A DNA stretch of 61,932 nucleotides from a virus, in IMG/VR virus record IMGVR_UViG_3300020578_003649, positions 1 to 61,932 of that record, one strand, 5' to 3'. The notes under the pieces are model-generated. The model did no database searches. It saw nothing but the letters and a program-made list of their open reading frames with translations, and was not told the DNA's origin. Position numbers and translations under genes: made by a program. This document shows, piece by piece, positions 5,979 through 13,775 of the stretch. The first letter of the stretch is position 1; every line of letters begins with the position of its first letter.

Positions 5979-7949
5979 TTAACGAATCAAACCAAAATGT
6001 CCAAATACTTGTTGACGATAATCAGTTTGCGTATCTCCAAATGATACTTGATATGTATAAGTTCCATCTTGAACTGGTCGTAATGCATAAGTGCCATCCC
6101 AACCTTCTGTGTGATCATGTGACTCAAATACCATTTCTCCCCAACGGTTGAATACTTGCAAATGATAATCATATGGATCAAAGCCGTTAGTGAATACTGG
6201 TAACCACGTTTGATTGTGTTCATTGCCATCAGGTGTAAATGAGTTAGGAATGTAAAACAATAACTCAAGACAACGAGCAATGGTTATTATAGTTTGTTGC
6301 TGTGATGATGCGCATCCATTTACCCAAGCCGTTACTGTGAGTGTAAACTGTCCTGGTGCAGTAAATGCAATAGATATATTGTCTTGTTGATATGTAGTTC
6401 CCATGTATTGCCATTCTGAATATCCTGGAATACTGCTTTGAGCTGAGAATGTTAATAATACTGAGTCGCCTTCGCATATCTCATAAAAAGGATTATAAGG
6501 TGCAATTGAATCTAATATGGGCTGAGGGTATGTTGTAATGTCTGTAGTAACATCAAACACACAACCGCTTTGAATGTATGTGTATGTTATTGTGTTTGTG
6601 CCAACCGCTTGGCTTGGTTCAAAGTTATTGCCCACTACTCCCGTTCCTGAGAATACTCCGCCTACGGGTTGTGCTTGTAATGTAACAAACTCATCATATA
6701 AACAGAAAGGTCCTTCGGGTTGTATTGTAGGCGTCACACTGAATATAGTAATATCAATATCCACAGGCAATCCTAAACAGCCATTGGCTTCTGGGGTTAC
6801 TTGTATAGCTCCAGGAATAAAACTCGCAGGAAACGCACTAAAATCAACCTCTATAACGCTTGTTCCTTGACCTGACAGGATAGGTGCAACACTACTCCAC
6901 AATAAGTTGTATCCGGGTTGAGTGGCTACATCGTATACTTCGAGTGTAGATCCAATACATATAGTATCAGTGCCATTGATTGGTCCTAACACAGGAATAG
7001 GATTGCCTGGTATCACTAACACAGTATCTGGACCATTACTTGTACCACCATTACATTGCGACCAACCTGCATTACATGTAGGATATGTGAGATGACAAGT
7101 ATACTGAGTAGGACCATTAGGTGTAACTGTTAGAGTAGGTCCAGTACCTAATGCAACAAGATTTCCTACTTGGTACCATGTTAACGTTGGCGTTACTGTA
7201 GGACCATTTGGAGTCCATTGCCAAGCATCATTTGTAGCAGTCCATTGCGATGAATTGCGTCCTGGTACGGTAACTGCTGCGGTTCCTGCAGCATTATGAA
7301 CTCCTTGTGTTGCAGTTCCATTTTGCCATTGCAGACAAGCAGGTTTGCTTTGTATGTGATTTTCAATAACGTTGCTTGACTCATGTATCACAATATGGAA
7401 TGTACCTTGATTACCCGTACATGAAAACATTGGTACTCCAATCCAACTCACAACCAATTTGCGACATGGAGCCACACCTTGCACTTGATATCTAATCTGT
7501 CCTCCTAATCCAGGATGCCAATCTTGCCAAGGCCCCATTACGCAGTTCTTTGGTACAAGAGCATTTGCTGTAGGAATAGTTTGAGTTGTAAATGTAGTTG
7601 GTTGTCCCGCACTAAATGAAATCCATCCATTGGATCCTACCCAAAACTGAGTATAGGTTTGCCCATAAAAACAAAATGTGAATCCAATATTGAAAGGACC
7701 TTGCTGTGAGTCATCTGTCATGAATAGCTGAGTGCCGGTATTGGTTTGAGCCACATATGGAATGGAAGCAACCTGGTATGTGGTTGTTTGCTTTGGATTG
7801 ACACCGATGCCACATTGTGTCAAATCTGCTGTGAGTGTTGTTGTCCCTTGACCGCAAGGTAGAATCTGATCTGGACCTAATGCCGGACAATATTGAGAAT
7901 AGGACGTAATGCTCACAAGCATTAGTATAAGTGTGTATAAGTGCTTCAT
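5979..7949 (-). CDS. Secreted multi-domain beta protein with CHU_C-type C-terminus, 656 aa
   Basis: The start at 7949 gives a clean signal peptide (MKHLYTLILMLVSITSYSQ); the longer reading from 7988 would run through a terminator. The body is made of Ig/PKD-like beta repeats rich in Pro, Gly, Thr and paired Cys (CPALGPDQILPCGQG, GTDTICIGSTLEVYD, PEGPFCLYDEFVTLQ, YEICEGDSVLLTF). The last ~85 residues carry IPNSFTPDGNEHNQTW and VFNRWGEMVFES...GWDGTY, ending YQVSFGD...GHFGLIR: the hallmark of the gliding-motility-associated/CHU_C type-B sorting domain of Bacteroidota. Such proteins normally leave through the type IX secretion system. In a phage it may be a virion adhesin or a protein displayed by the infected cell. 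The family call is strong; the role is inferred. Confidence 0.85.
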   Translation of the reverse strand: MKHLYTLILMLVSITSYSQYCPALGPDQILPCGQGTTTLTADLTQCGIGVNPKQTTTYQVASIPYVAQTNTGTQLFMTDDSQQGPFNIGFTFCFYGQTYTQFWVGSNGWISFSAGQPTTFTTQTIPTANALVPKNCVMGPWQDWHPGLGGQIRYQVQGVAPCRKLVVSWIGVPMFSCTGNQGTFHIVIHESSNVIENHIQSKPACLQWQNGTATQGVHNAAGTAAVTVPGRNSSQWTATNDAWQWTPNGPTVTPTLTWYQVGNLVALGTGPTLTVTPNGPTQYTCHLTYPTCNAGWSQCNGGTSNGPDTVLVIPGNPIPVLGPINGTDTICIGSTLEVYDVATQPGYNLLWSSVAPILSGQGTSVIEVDFSAFPASFIPGAIQVTPEANGCLGLPVDIDITIFSVTPTIQPEGPFCLYDEFVTLQAQPVGGVFSGTGVVGNNFEPSQAVGTNTITYTYIQSGCVFDVTTDITTYPQPILDSIAPYNPFYEICEGDSVLLTFSAQSSIPGYSEWQYMGTTYQQDNISIAFTAPGQFTLTVTAWVNGCASSQQQTIITIARCLELLFYIPNSFTPDGNEHNQTWLPVFTNGFDPYDYHLQVFNRWGEMVFESHDHTEGWDGTYALRPVQDGTYTYQVSFGDTQTDYRQQVFGHFGLIR

Positions 7950-7962
7950 AGAACCTTTATTA

Positions 7963-7970
7963 ATAAATAT
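7963..7970 (-). promoter_or_regulatory. ATATTTAT candidate late-promoter element
   Basis: Reads ATATTTATTAATAAAGG on the minus strand, ending 5 bp before the ATG at 7949. The same ATATTTAT block recurs at a similar distance before virion, lysis and glycan genes. Confidence 0.4.
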
Positions 7971-7976
7971 GTATAG

Positions 7977-8023
7977 TAAAAAACCCAAGCAGTTTCTGCT
8001 GATGAGGCAGTCTTACTTGGGTT
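7977..8023 (-). terminator. Rho-independent terminator of the tRNA/ncRNA unit
   Basis: AACCCAAG pairs with CTTGGGTT (8 bp) around a 26-nt loop containing a smaller GCAG/CTGC hairpin, followed by a T run. It ends the transcript containing both tRNAs and lies just upstream of the secreted-protein gene. Confidence 0.75.
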
Positions 8024-8085
8024 GATATTACGACTCTGAAAACCGTATCTTCAGAGGGACCTAAGATACTATCTTAAGTGGGGTA
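7977..8085 (-). ncRNA. Candidate three-hairpin non-coding RNA
   Basis: Between the tRNA-Met-like gene and the terminator lie two further strong stems with no ORF: an 8-9 bp hairpin at 8059-8079 (ACTTAAGAT...ATCTTAGGT) and a perfect 7-bp hairpin CTCTGAA/TTCAGAG (8056-8050 with 8040-8034). With the terminator this makes three consecutive stem-loops. An ATATTTAT element at 8089-8096 could drive it separately. It lacks a T-arm, so it is not a third tRNA. No known RNA family recognised. Confidence 0.45.
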
Positions 8086-8097
8086 CAAATAAATATG

Positions 8098-8170
8098 AGC
8101 CTTCGATAGGATTCGAACCTGCGATCCTAGCTTATGAGACTAAGCGGATAACCAACTTCCACACTCAAGC
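8098..8170 (-). tRNA. tRNA-Met(CAT)-like, imperfect acceptor and T stems
   Basis: A D-arm (TGGA/TCCG with GG in the loop), an anticodon arm (loop CTCATAA, anticodon CAT, U33 and A37 present) and a TTCGAAT T-loop are all visible. The acceptor stem GCTTGAG/CGAAGGC has two mismatches, and the T-stem GCAGG/CCTAT has one. CCA is not encoded. It may be a decaying tRNA, an alternative CAU tRNA (Ile2-type), or a gene repaired by editing. It lies 8 bp from the well-formed tRNA-Glu. Confidence 0.7.
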
Positions 8171-8178
8171 GATATTTG

Positions 8179-8250
8179 TAGTCCCACGGAGAATCGAACT
8201 CCGCTTTTCAGGATGAAAACCTGATGTCCTGACCGATAGACGATGGGACC
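8179..8250 (-). tRNA. tRNA-Glu(TTC)
   Basis: Complete cloverleaf: acceptor GGTCCCA/TGGGACT with discriminator A, anticodon stem TCAGG/CCTGA around TTTTCAT (anticodon TTC), and T-stem CGGAG/CTCCG with TTCGATT loop. CCA is not encoded, so host CCA addition would be needed. Expressed from the promoter at 8449-8477 together with the 56-aa gene. Confidence 0.93.
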
Positions 8251-8264
8251 GTATAAAATACATT

Positions 8265-8435
8265 TTAAAATCCAGCCATTGTTAAAAATGCACTATAAAG
8301 ACTTTCTTCTTCTTCTCGACATAAATCTGCTAACCGATCAACACATTCATCATGCGTACCCGTTAATAGAATTTCGCCTTGCCCATTTACAAGTTGAAAT
8401 ACATCTTTCTTTGAATCTATACAAACAATCTCCAT
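8265..8435 (-). CDS. Hypothetical small protein, 56 aa
   Basis: Reads MEIVCIDSKKDVFQLVNGQG..., then an acidic helix (CVDRLADLCREEEESLYSAF). Unknown function. It is the first gene after a strong promoter and is followed directly by the tRNAs, so its mRNA is probably the tRNA precursor. Confidence 0.55.
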   Translation of the reverse strand: MEIVCIDSKKDVFQLVNGQGEILLTGTHDECVDRLADLCREEEESLYSAFLTMAGF

Positions 8436-8448
8436 AATCTTTTTTTAT

Positions 8449-8477
8449 ATATTATGAAATTATTACATTCATTCCAA
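8449..8477 (-). promoter_or_regulatory. Promoter TTGGAA-N17-TAATAT
   Basis: TTGGAA and TAATAT (overlapping a TATATAAA run) with a 17-bp spacer, reading into the 56-aa gene and the tRNA cluster. Confidence 0.6.
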
Positions 8478-8482
8478 CCAGA

Positions 8483-8797
8483 TTAGATAAATTGTAATAA
8501 AAAATAACTTAGTTTATATCCAACATATGCTCCTAATGCTGATGGTATAGGAAATACAATCAATTTACCTAACTCAGTAACATACTTGGGACGATTCACA
8601 ATTCTACCCATAAATGCATAATATGCTAAATAACCAAGCAATACAGCTAAATCTGTACGAGTTGCAATAAATACTACTAGTATTGCACCAAGGAAACCAA
8701 ATGTAAAATTGTCTCTAACTCCTTCCCATATTTCTTTATTAGATGCATTCTTGTACTCAATGTATATACGTTTATACCTAGATGGGGTCTTTTTCAT
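8483..8797 (-). CDS. Integral membrane protein, 104 aa
   Basis: A basic, soluble N-terminal 30 residues (MKKTPSRYKRIYIEYKNA) is followed by two or three hydrophobic segments (FGFLGAILVVFIATRTDLAV, LLGYLAYYAFMG, ALGAYVGYKLSYFLLQF). No family recognised. It ends just before the tRNA promoter. Confidence 0.6.
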   Translation of the reverse strand: MKKTPSRYKRIYIEYKNASNKEIWEGVRDNFTFGFLGAILVVFIATRTDLAVLLGYLAYYAFMGRIVNRPKYVTELGKLIVFPIPSALGAYVGYKLSYFLLQFI

Positions 8798-8821
8798 TTC
8801 GTATTTTTCTTAGTTTGTAAA

Positions 8822-9151
8822 TCACTCAATAATTTTTTCAACATAGGTACAAGTTTCTCCTGGATCAAAACCTTTTTCAATCAATAAAGGTAAACTTGCA
8901 GGTTTGCACCAAGCAAATACCAGCCACCCTGAGTATTTGGATTGTACATATTTCCATCGGGCTTCCCATAACATTCTGAATATACCTCTGCGGCGATATT
9001 CTTCATGCACCCAAGCATCTAGGAATTTAATTTTTTGATCTTTTTCTCGCTCCATATAAATATGACCCACAATTTCTCCATTAATCATGGCAATCCAGGT
9101 TTCTAACTCTTGAGCATTACTTTTTAAATGTACAATTTTTATATCTTCCAT
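8822..9151 (-). CDS. GNAT-family N-acetyltransferase, 109 aa
   Basis: Contains the acetyl-CoA pyrophosphate-binding motif A of GNAT enzymes: a hydrophobic strand FLDAWVHEEYRRRGIFRMLW with Val48 and the R53-R-R-G-I-F loop, then a helix. The fold is short (typically 140 aa or more), with only one additional strand block (WLVFAWCKPASLPLLIEKGF). It transfers an acetyl group from acetyl-CoA to an amine; the substrate cannot be read. It lies 1 bp from the next gene. Confidence 0.75.
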   Translation of the reverse strand: MEDIKIVHLKSNAQELETWIAMINGEIVGHIYMEREKDQKIKFLDAWVHEEYRRRGIFRMLWEARWKYVQSKYSGWLVFAWCKPASLPLLIEKGFDPGETCTYVEKIIE

Positions 9152-9152
9152 T

Positions 9153-9524
9153 TTAAACTTTTAACCATTTATTATCGTGATTGTATTTAAAACTTGCTAT
9201 GTAATCTTGTGTCCATCTATTTGACTCAATCAACGATAAAAATAATTCGCCGTTATCTCTACTATACAAGTGGTACGTTTCATTGATTATTGGCTCAAAA
9301 TTGAATTTTGACTTATATACTAAATCGTTCCACTTATACTCATCAATTAGTTTTTGATACTCCTGCTTCAGTTCTTCAAACTTAGATAGAAATTGCTTGT
9401 TAACATTTGCAACACGAGGTTGCTTCCAGTGATTAATATCCTGCACTGCTATAGCAGGAGCACCAACGTTGCTAGCATAAGGTAGCAGACCTGGACTATC
9501 AGCAACGTTGTCTGGTTTTTCCAT
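9153..9524 (-). CDS. Hypothetical protein, 123 aa
   Basis: Soluble protein with a helical middle (FLSKFEELKQEYQKLIDEYKWN) and aromatic C-terminus. Family unknown. The region upstream of its ATG (9527-9563) is copy A of the repeated thyA-end sequence. Confidence 0.6.
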   Translation of the reverse strand: MEKPDNVADSPGLLPYASNVGAPAIAVQDINHWKQPRVANVNKQFLSKFEELKQEYQKLIDEYKWNDLVYKSKFNFEPIINETYHLYSRDNGELFLSLIESNRWTQDYIASFKYNHDNKWLKV

Positions 9525-9526
9525 AA

Positions 9527-9563
9527 CTAATTTGATAAAACGGCTTTAATTGCTGGGTGTGAT
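9527..9563. repeat. thyA 3'-end-like direct repeat, copy A
   Basis: Contains AATTTGATAAAACGGCTTTAATTGCTGGGTGTGATT in two adjoining blocks. It matches copies at 10128-10175 and 10331-10375, but lacks the T-rich insert shared by those two. It covers the last codons of the 192-aa gene and the leader of the 123-aa gene. Confidence 0.75.
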
Positions 9564-10124
9564 TGCATATCTTACTATACAAGCTCTAAATCCTTCTGGT
9601 CTATACTCTTCAGGATTTGTTAATACTCTCTCTAATAAGTCACGAATCATCTGTTTATCATCTTCATATGTTCTTTCAGGAGCATCAATGTCTTGTGGAA
9701 AATCAGGTGACCAAGTAATTGTAATGCTTTGTTTTGGTTCAAAGGTTGCAGGGTCATATACTGTTGGCGCAAAAACACAACCATCTTTTACTGGGGCATG
9801 TAGTTCTATTGGGTCATACATAACTGGAGTGAATAATACCTTATAAACATATCCTACCTTACCTGGATGTTTGGGATCTTCTTCACCTGCTAATTTGACT
9901 GATTTAGCTACTATTGGTTCATTATTTTCAGATAGTCCTGAAGGCAATTCCATCCATACAATTCTATCAAAACCGAAGTGCTTAATAAGCTCAGCTTCTA
10001 CTTGTATTCTTTGCTCTTCTGTTAGATTATCAATACCGAAAGTATTATCTAAACTGTGGTTGTTTTCAAGTGGAGCATTTGGAGCACAAATACTCATTAG
10101 TTTTTTTGTTAATTCTGTTGTCAT
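9546..10124 (-). CDS. Hypothetical protein, 192 aa
   Basis: Acidic soluble protein (MTTELTKKLMSICAPNAPLE...), rich in proline in the middle (DPIELHAPVKDGCVFAP). No known domain. Its last codons lie in a sequence that is repeated at the ends of the next gene and of thyA, indicating that the gene was added next to a duplicated end. Confidence 0.6.
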   Translation of the reverse strand: MTTELTKKLMSICAPNAPLENNHSLDNTFGIDNLTEEQRIQVEAELIKHFGFDRIVWMELPSGLSENNEPIVAKSVKLAGEEDPKHPGKVGYVYKVLFTPVMYDPIELHAPVKDGCVFAPTVYDPATFEPKQSITITWSPDFPQDIDAPERTYEDDKQMIRDLLERVLTNPEEYRPEGFRACIVRYAITPSN

Positions 10125-10127
10125 AAC

Positions 10128-10175
10128 TTATATTTTTTTAATTTGATAAAGGTGCTTTAATGGTTGGGTGTGATT
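10128..10175. repeat. thyA 3'-end-like direct repeat, copy B
   Basis: Shares the block CATAACTTATATTTTTTTAA + TTTGATAAAG exactly with copy C (about 30 bp), followed by the diverged GCTTTAATGGTTGGGTGTGA segment. Confidence 0.8.
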
Positions 10176-10330
10176 GATTTTTTAATCTGCTCTAATAAAA
10201 TATCCACCTGTTCATCCAGCATACTGATACCATGCATTTCTTTTATTGATTGGTATTCATTAAGACCAATTGTTGCGTTTGCTTCTTTTTCACCATCGGT
10301 GATTGTAATTTTGATTTGTAAATTTTCCAT
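10157..10330 (-). CDS. Hypothetical small protein, 57 aa
   Basis: Reads MENLQIKITITDGEKEANAT...ILLEQIKKSITPNH. A beta-hairpin-like N-terminus and helical C-terminus; unknown function. Bounded on both sides by copies of the same repeat, so gene plus repeat looks like a small inserted cassette. Confidence 0.55.
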   Translation of the reverse strand: MENLQIKITITDGEKEANATIGLNEYQSIKEMHGISMLDEQVDILLEQIKKSITPNH

Positions 10331-10375
10331 AACTTATATTTTTTTAATTTGATAAAGGGAATTTAATTGCTGGGT
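10331..10375. repeat. thyA 3'-end direct repeat, copy C
   Basis: Covers the true end of thyA (codons for HPAIKFPLSN) and the leader of the 57-aa gene. It is the likely source of copies A and B. Confidence 0.8.
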
Positions 10376-11441
10376 GAGATTCATATCCTTCAACATAAAA
10401 GTCTCTGGGTCTGATATCTTGTTGATCAAATACATTGGCATCTGGATTCCAGAATTCATTATTGATTATAAGTTTGCCTAATAACATCGGCGATCTTGTT
10501 AGCTGTTCTTTCACTCCATCAATTTGATCTAAGTAAATATGACAATCTCCTAAGTTACCTACTAATTCATCAGGAACCATATTAGTTTCCATTGCCAATA
10601 ACTCTAATAATAAAGCATATGATGCAATGTTGAAAGGTAAACCTAATGGAGTATCTACTGAGCGTTGATTCCACATTAGAGAGATTGCTCGTTTAGGTAT
10701 TCCAGCTTCATCACAAACTTTATGCATTTCAGTATCAGCATCAATTGTTTCGTAATTACCTTCTTTAATAGATTCATATAGTCTAGTGCTTCCATTAGAT
10801 CCTAAAGCAGTTCTTTCTTTAGCACTCAACTCTCTTGTATAAACTTGAAATCCATAATGACAAGGTGGAAGTGTCATATGATGTAACTCTCCTACATTCC
10901 AAGCTGATACCATTAACCGTCTAGAGTTTGGGTTTGTTTTGAGTGATTGAATAAGAATTTTGATTTGGTCAATTGGGCCAAAGTATCCATTAACTTCAGG
11001 GAAACTCCAAGCTCTCCACTGCTTACCATAAATTGGTCCTAATTCACCAAATTTATTAGCAAACTCATTATCGGTTTTGATTTTGTTAATGAACCATTCT
11101 TTTATATTTACCATCTGACCAGCATCGCTAATCATTTGTTCATCTGCGTTTGGGTTATTTTTTATGTAGTTAGCAAAACAATCACCATCCCATACATGAC
11201 AATTATTATCAACGAGATACTTGATATTAGTATCACCTCGCAAGAACCACAATAACTCAGTTACAATGCTTTTCCAAGCCATTTTCTTTGTTGTGAGTAG
11301 TGGAAAACCTAAACTCATATCATGACGAATCTGTCTTCCAAACACTGACCTAGTACCAGTACCTGTTCTGTCTGCCTTCTCTACTCCATTGTCTAGAATG
11401 TCTTTGAGTAGCTTGAGGTAATCATGTTCTATGTTTTTCAT
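10344..11441 (-). CDS. thyA: Thymidylate synthase (ThyA type), 365 aa
   Basis: Methylates dUMP to dTMP using methylene-tetrahydrofolate, supplying thymidine for phage DNA. Visible family blocks: DRTGTGTRSVFGRQIRHD (dUMP/phosphate loop), LLWFLRGDTNIKYL, GPIYGKQWRAW, the catalytic LPPCHYGFQVY (Cys194), NQRSVDTPLGLPFNIASYA, and the C-terminal GYESHPAIKFP. It is about 100 residues longer than bacterial ThyA; one insertion of about 35 residues falls between the catalytic Cys and the RSVD motif. I start at 11441, where the ATG overlaps the stop of the 56-aa gene (ATGA); the extension to 11474 lies inside that gene. Confidence 0.95.
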   Translation of the reverse strand: MKNIEHDYLKLLKDILDNGVEKADRTGTGTRSVFGRQIRHDMSLGFPLLTTKKMAWKSIVTELLWFLRGDTNIKYLVDNNCHVWDGDCFANYIKNNPNADEQMISDAGQMVNIKEWFINKIKTDNEFANKFGELGPIYGKQWRAWSFPEVNGYFGPIDQIKILIQSLKTNPNSRRLMVSAWNVGELHHMTLPPCHYGFQVYTRELSAKERTALGSNGSTRLYESIKEGNYETIDADTEMHKVCDEAGIPKRAISLMWNQRSVDTPLGLPFNIASYALLLELLAMETNMVPDELVGNLGDCHIYLDQIDGVKEQLTRSPMLLGKLIINNEFWNPDANVFDQQDIRPRDFYVEGYESHPAIKFPLSN

Positions 11442-11608
11442 ATTTTTTTGTAAAATGATATGCCAAAGTCCCACATTAAAAAGCTAATGCTGATTACTAA
11501 GAATTTAGTTGTTTCGAATTTATTACTCGTTATGAATACGGTAGGAATCAATGCCAGTTGTTTGAAACGACCGCCCCATACGGTATGTAAATAAAATTTA
11601 ATCTTCAT
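11438..11608 (-). CDS. Hypothetical small protein, 56 aa
   Basis: Reads MKIKFYLHTVWGGRFKQLAL... with a hydrophobic C-terminal half (FLVISISFLMWDFGISF). Its start overlaps the previous small ORF, and its TGA overlaps the thyA ATG. Probably a small membrane-associated protein, expressed with thyA by coupling. Confidence 0.5.
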   Translation of the reverse strand: MKIKFYLHTVWGGRFKQLALIPTVFITSNKFETTKFLVISISFLMWDFGISFYKKI

Positions 11609-11696
11609 CGTGAATCATGTATTTATATAAATGATATCCTAACCAAATTAGGCTTATAATCCAACCGCTAATCAATACTATCGATGTCCATTTCAT
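11598..11696 (-). CDS. Small membrane protein, 32 aa
   Basis: MKWTSIVLISGWIISLIWLG... is a single transmembrane helix with a charged tail (YMIHDED). It overlaps the 74-aa gene upstream by 29 bp and the 56-aa gene downstream by 11 bp in different frames. The overlap weakens confidence, but the composition is that of a real single-pass peptide. Confidence 0.45.
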   Translation of the reverse strand: MKWTSIVLISGWIISLIWLGYHLYKYMIHDED

Positions 11697-11892
11697 ATTC
11701 AGCATCCTGTATAGTTTCACAAAACATAAAGTGAGTATCTGATCTTAATACATGATCACATTCTCGCCATTGCATATACAATTGTACATGTTCCATATTA
11801 GGTTCTTCATCTAATCGTTTAGCAAAATGATTGATTGGTTTTTGATCTTTGATAATGTATGCATTATCTCCGTGACAATATATCGATCTCAT
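11668..11892 (-). CDS. Hypothetical protein, 74 aa
   Basis: Reads MRSIYCHGDNAYIIKDQKPI..., an acidic protein with a helical middle. I choose the second ATG (11892) because it forms an ATGA overlap with the upstream stop; the first ATG (11901) adds three residues. Unknown function. Confidence 0.5.
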   Translation of the reverse strand: MRSIYCHGDNAYIIKDQKPINHFAKRLDEEPNMEHVQLYMQWRECDHVLRSDTHFMFCETIQDAEYEMDIDSID

Positions 11893-12103
11893 TTCAGCCA
11901 CCCTTCTATTGCCATAACAATTGCATCCGAAATTTGCAGTTTAGGATCGTCTTTCATTGCTTTTAACGCATATGTTACTACATATGTTTCGCATCCTAAA
12001 TCTCGTGCTTCATGTAACACGTGTTCAACAATGTCCAAGGACCGGTGAATATCCTCTACTGGTCCTACTTGGAAATTATGTTTTGCAGTACTGTATCTTT
12101 TCA

Positions 12104-12104
<1 letters not shown>
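11889..12104 (-). CDS. Hypothetical protein, 71 aa
   Basis: MKRYSTAKHNFQVGPVEDIH..., mostly helical; unknown. The ATG at 12104 overlaps the GroEL stop as TGATG, so translation is probably coupled to the chaperonin. Confidence 0.55.
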
Positions 12105-13729
<1,625 letters not shown>

Positions 13730-13746
13730 TTATAACTTTTATTTAT

Positions 13747-13775
13747 AATATATATAACTATTGAGCAATCTCCAA
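13747..13775 (-). promoter_or_regulatory. Promoter TTGGAG-N17-TATATT before groEL
   Basis: TTGGAG, a 17-bp spacer and TATATT, with the -35 inside the last codons of the VWA gene. A TATAAATA string overlaps the downstream edge, so a second promoter type could also act here. Confidence 0.55.

Noticed and set aside
7950-7988. Extended N-terminus of the secreted protein (13 extra residues)
   Set aside because: Would start inside the terminator and hide the signal peptide; the ATG at 7949 gives a standard signal sequence.
7982-8050. Hammerhead ribozyme (CTGATGAG followed later by GAAAAC on the plus strand)
   Set aside because: The stem II and GAAA core spacing does not fit, and the minus-strand reading gives a simple terminator.
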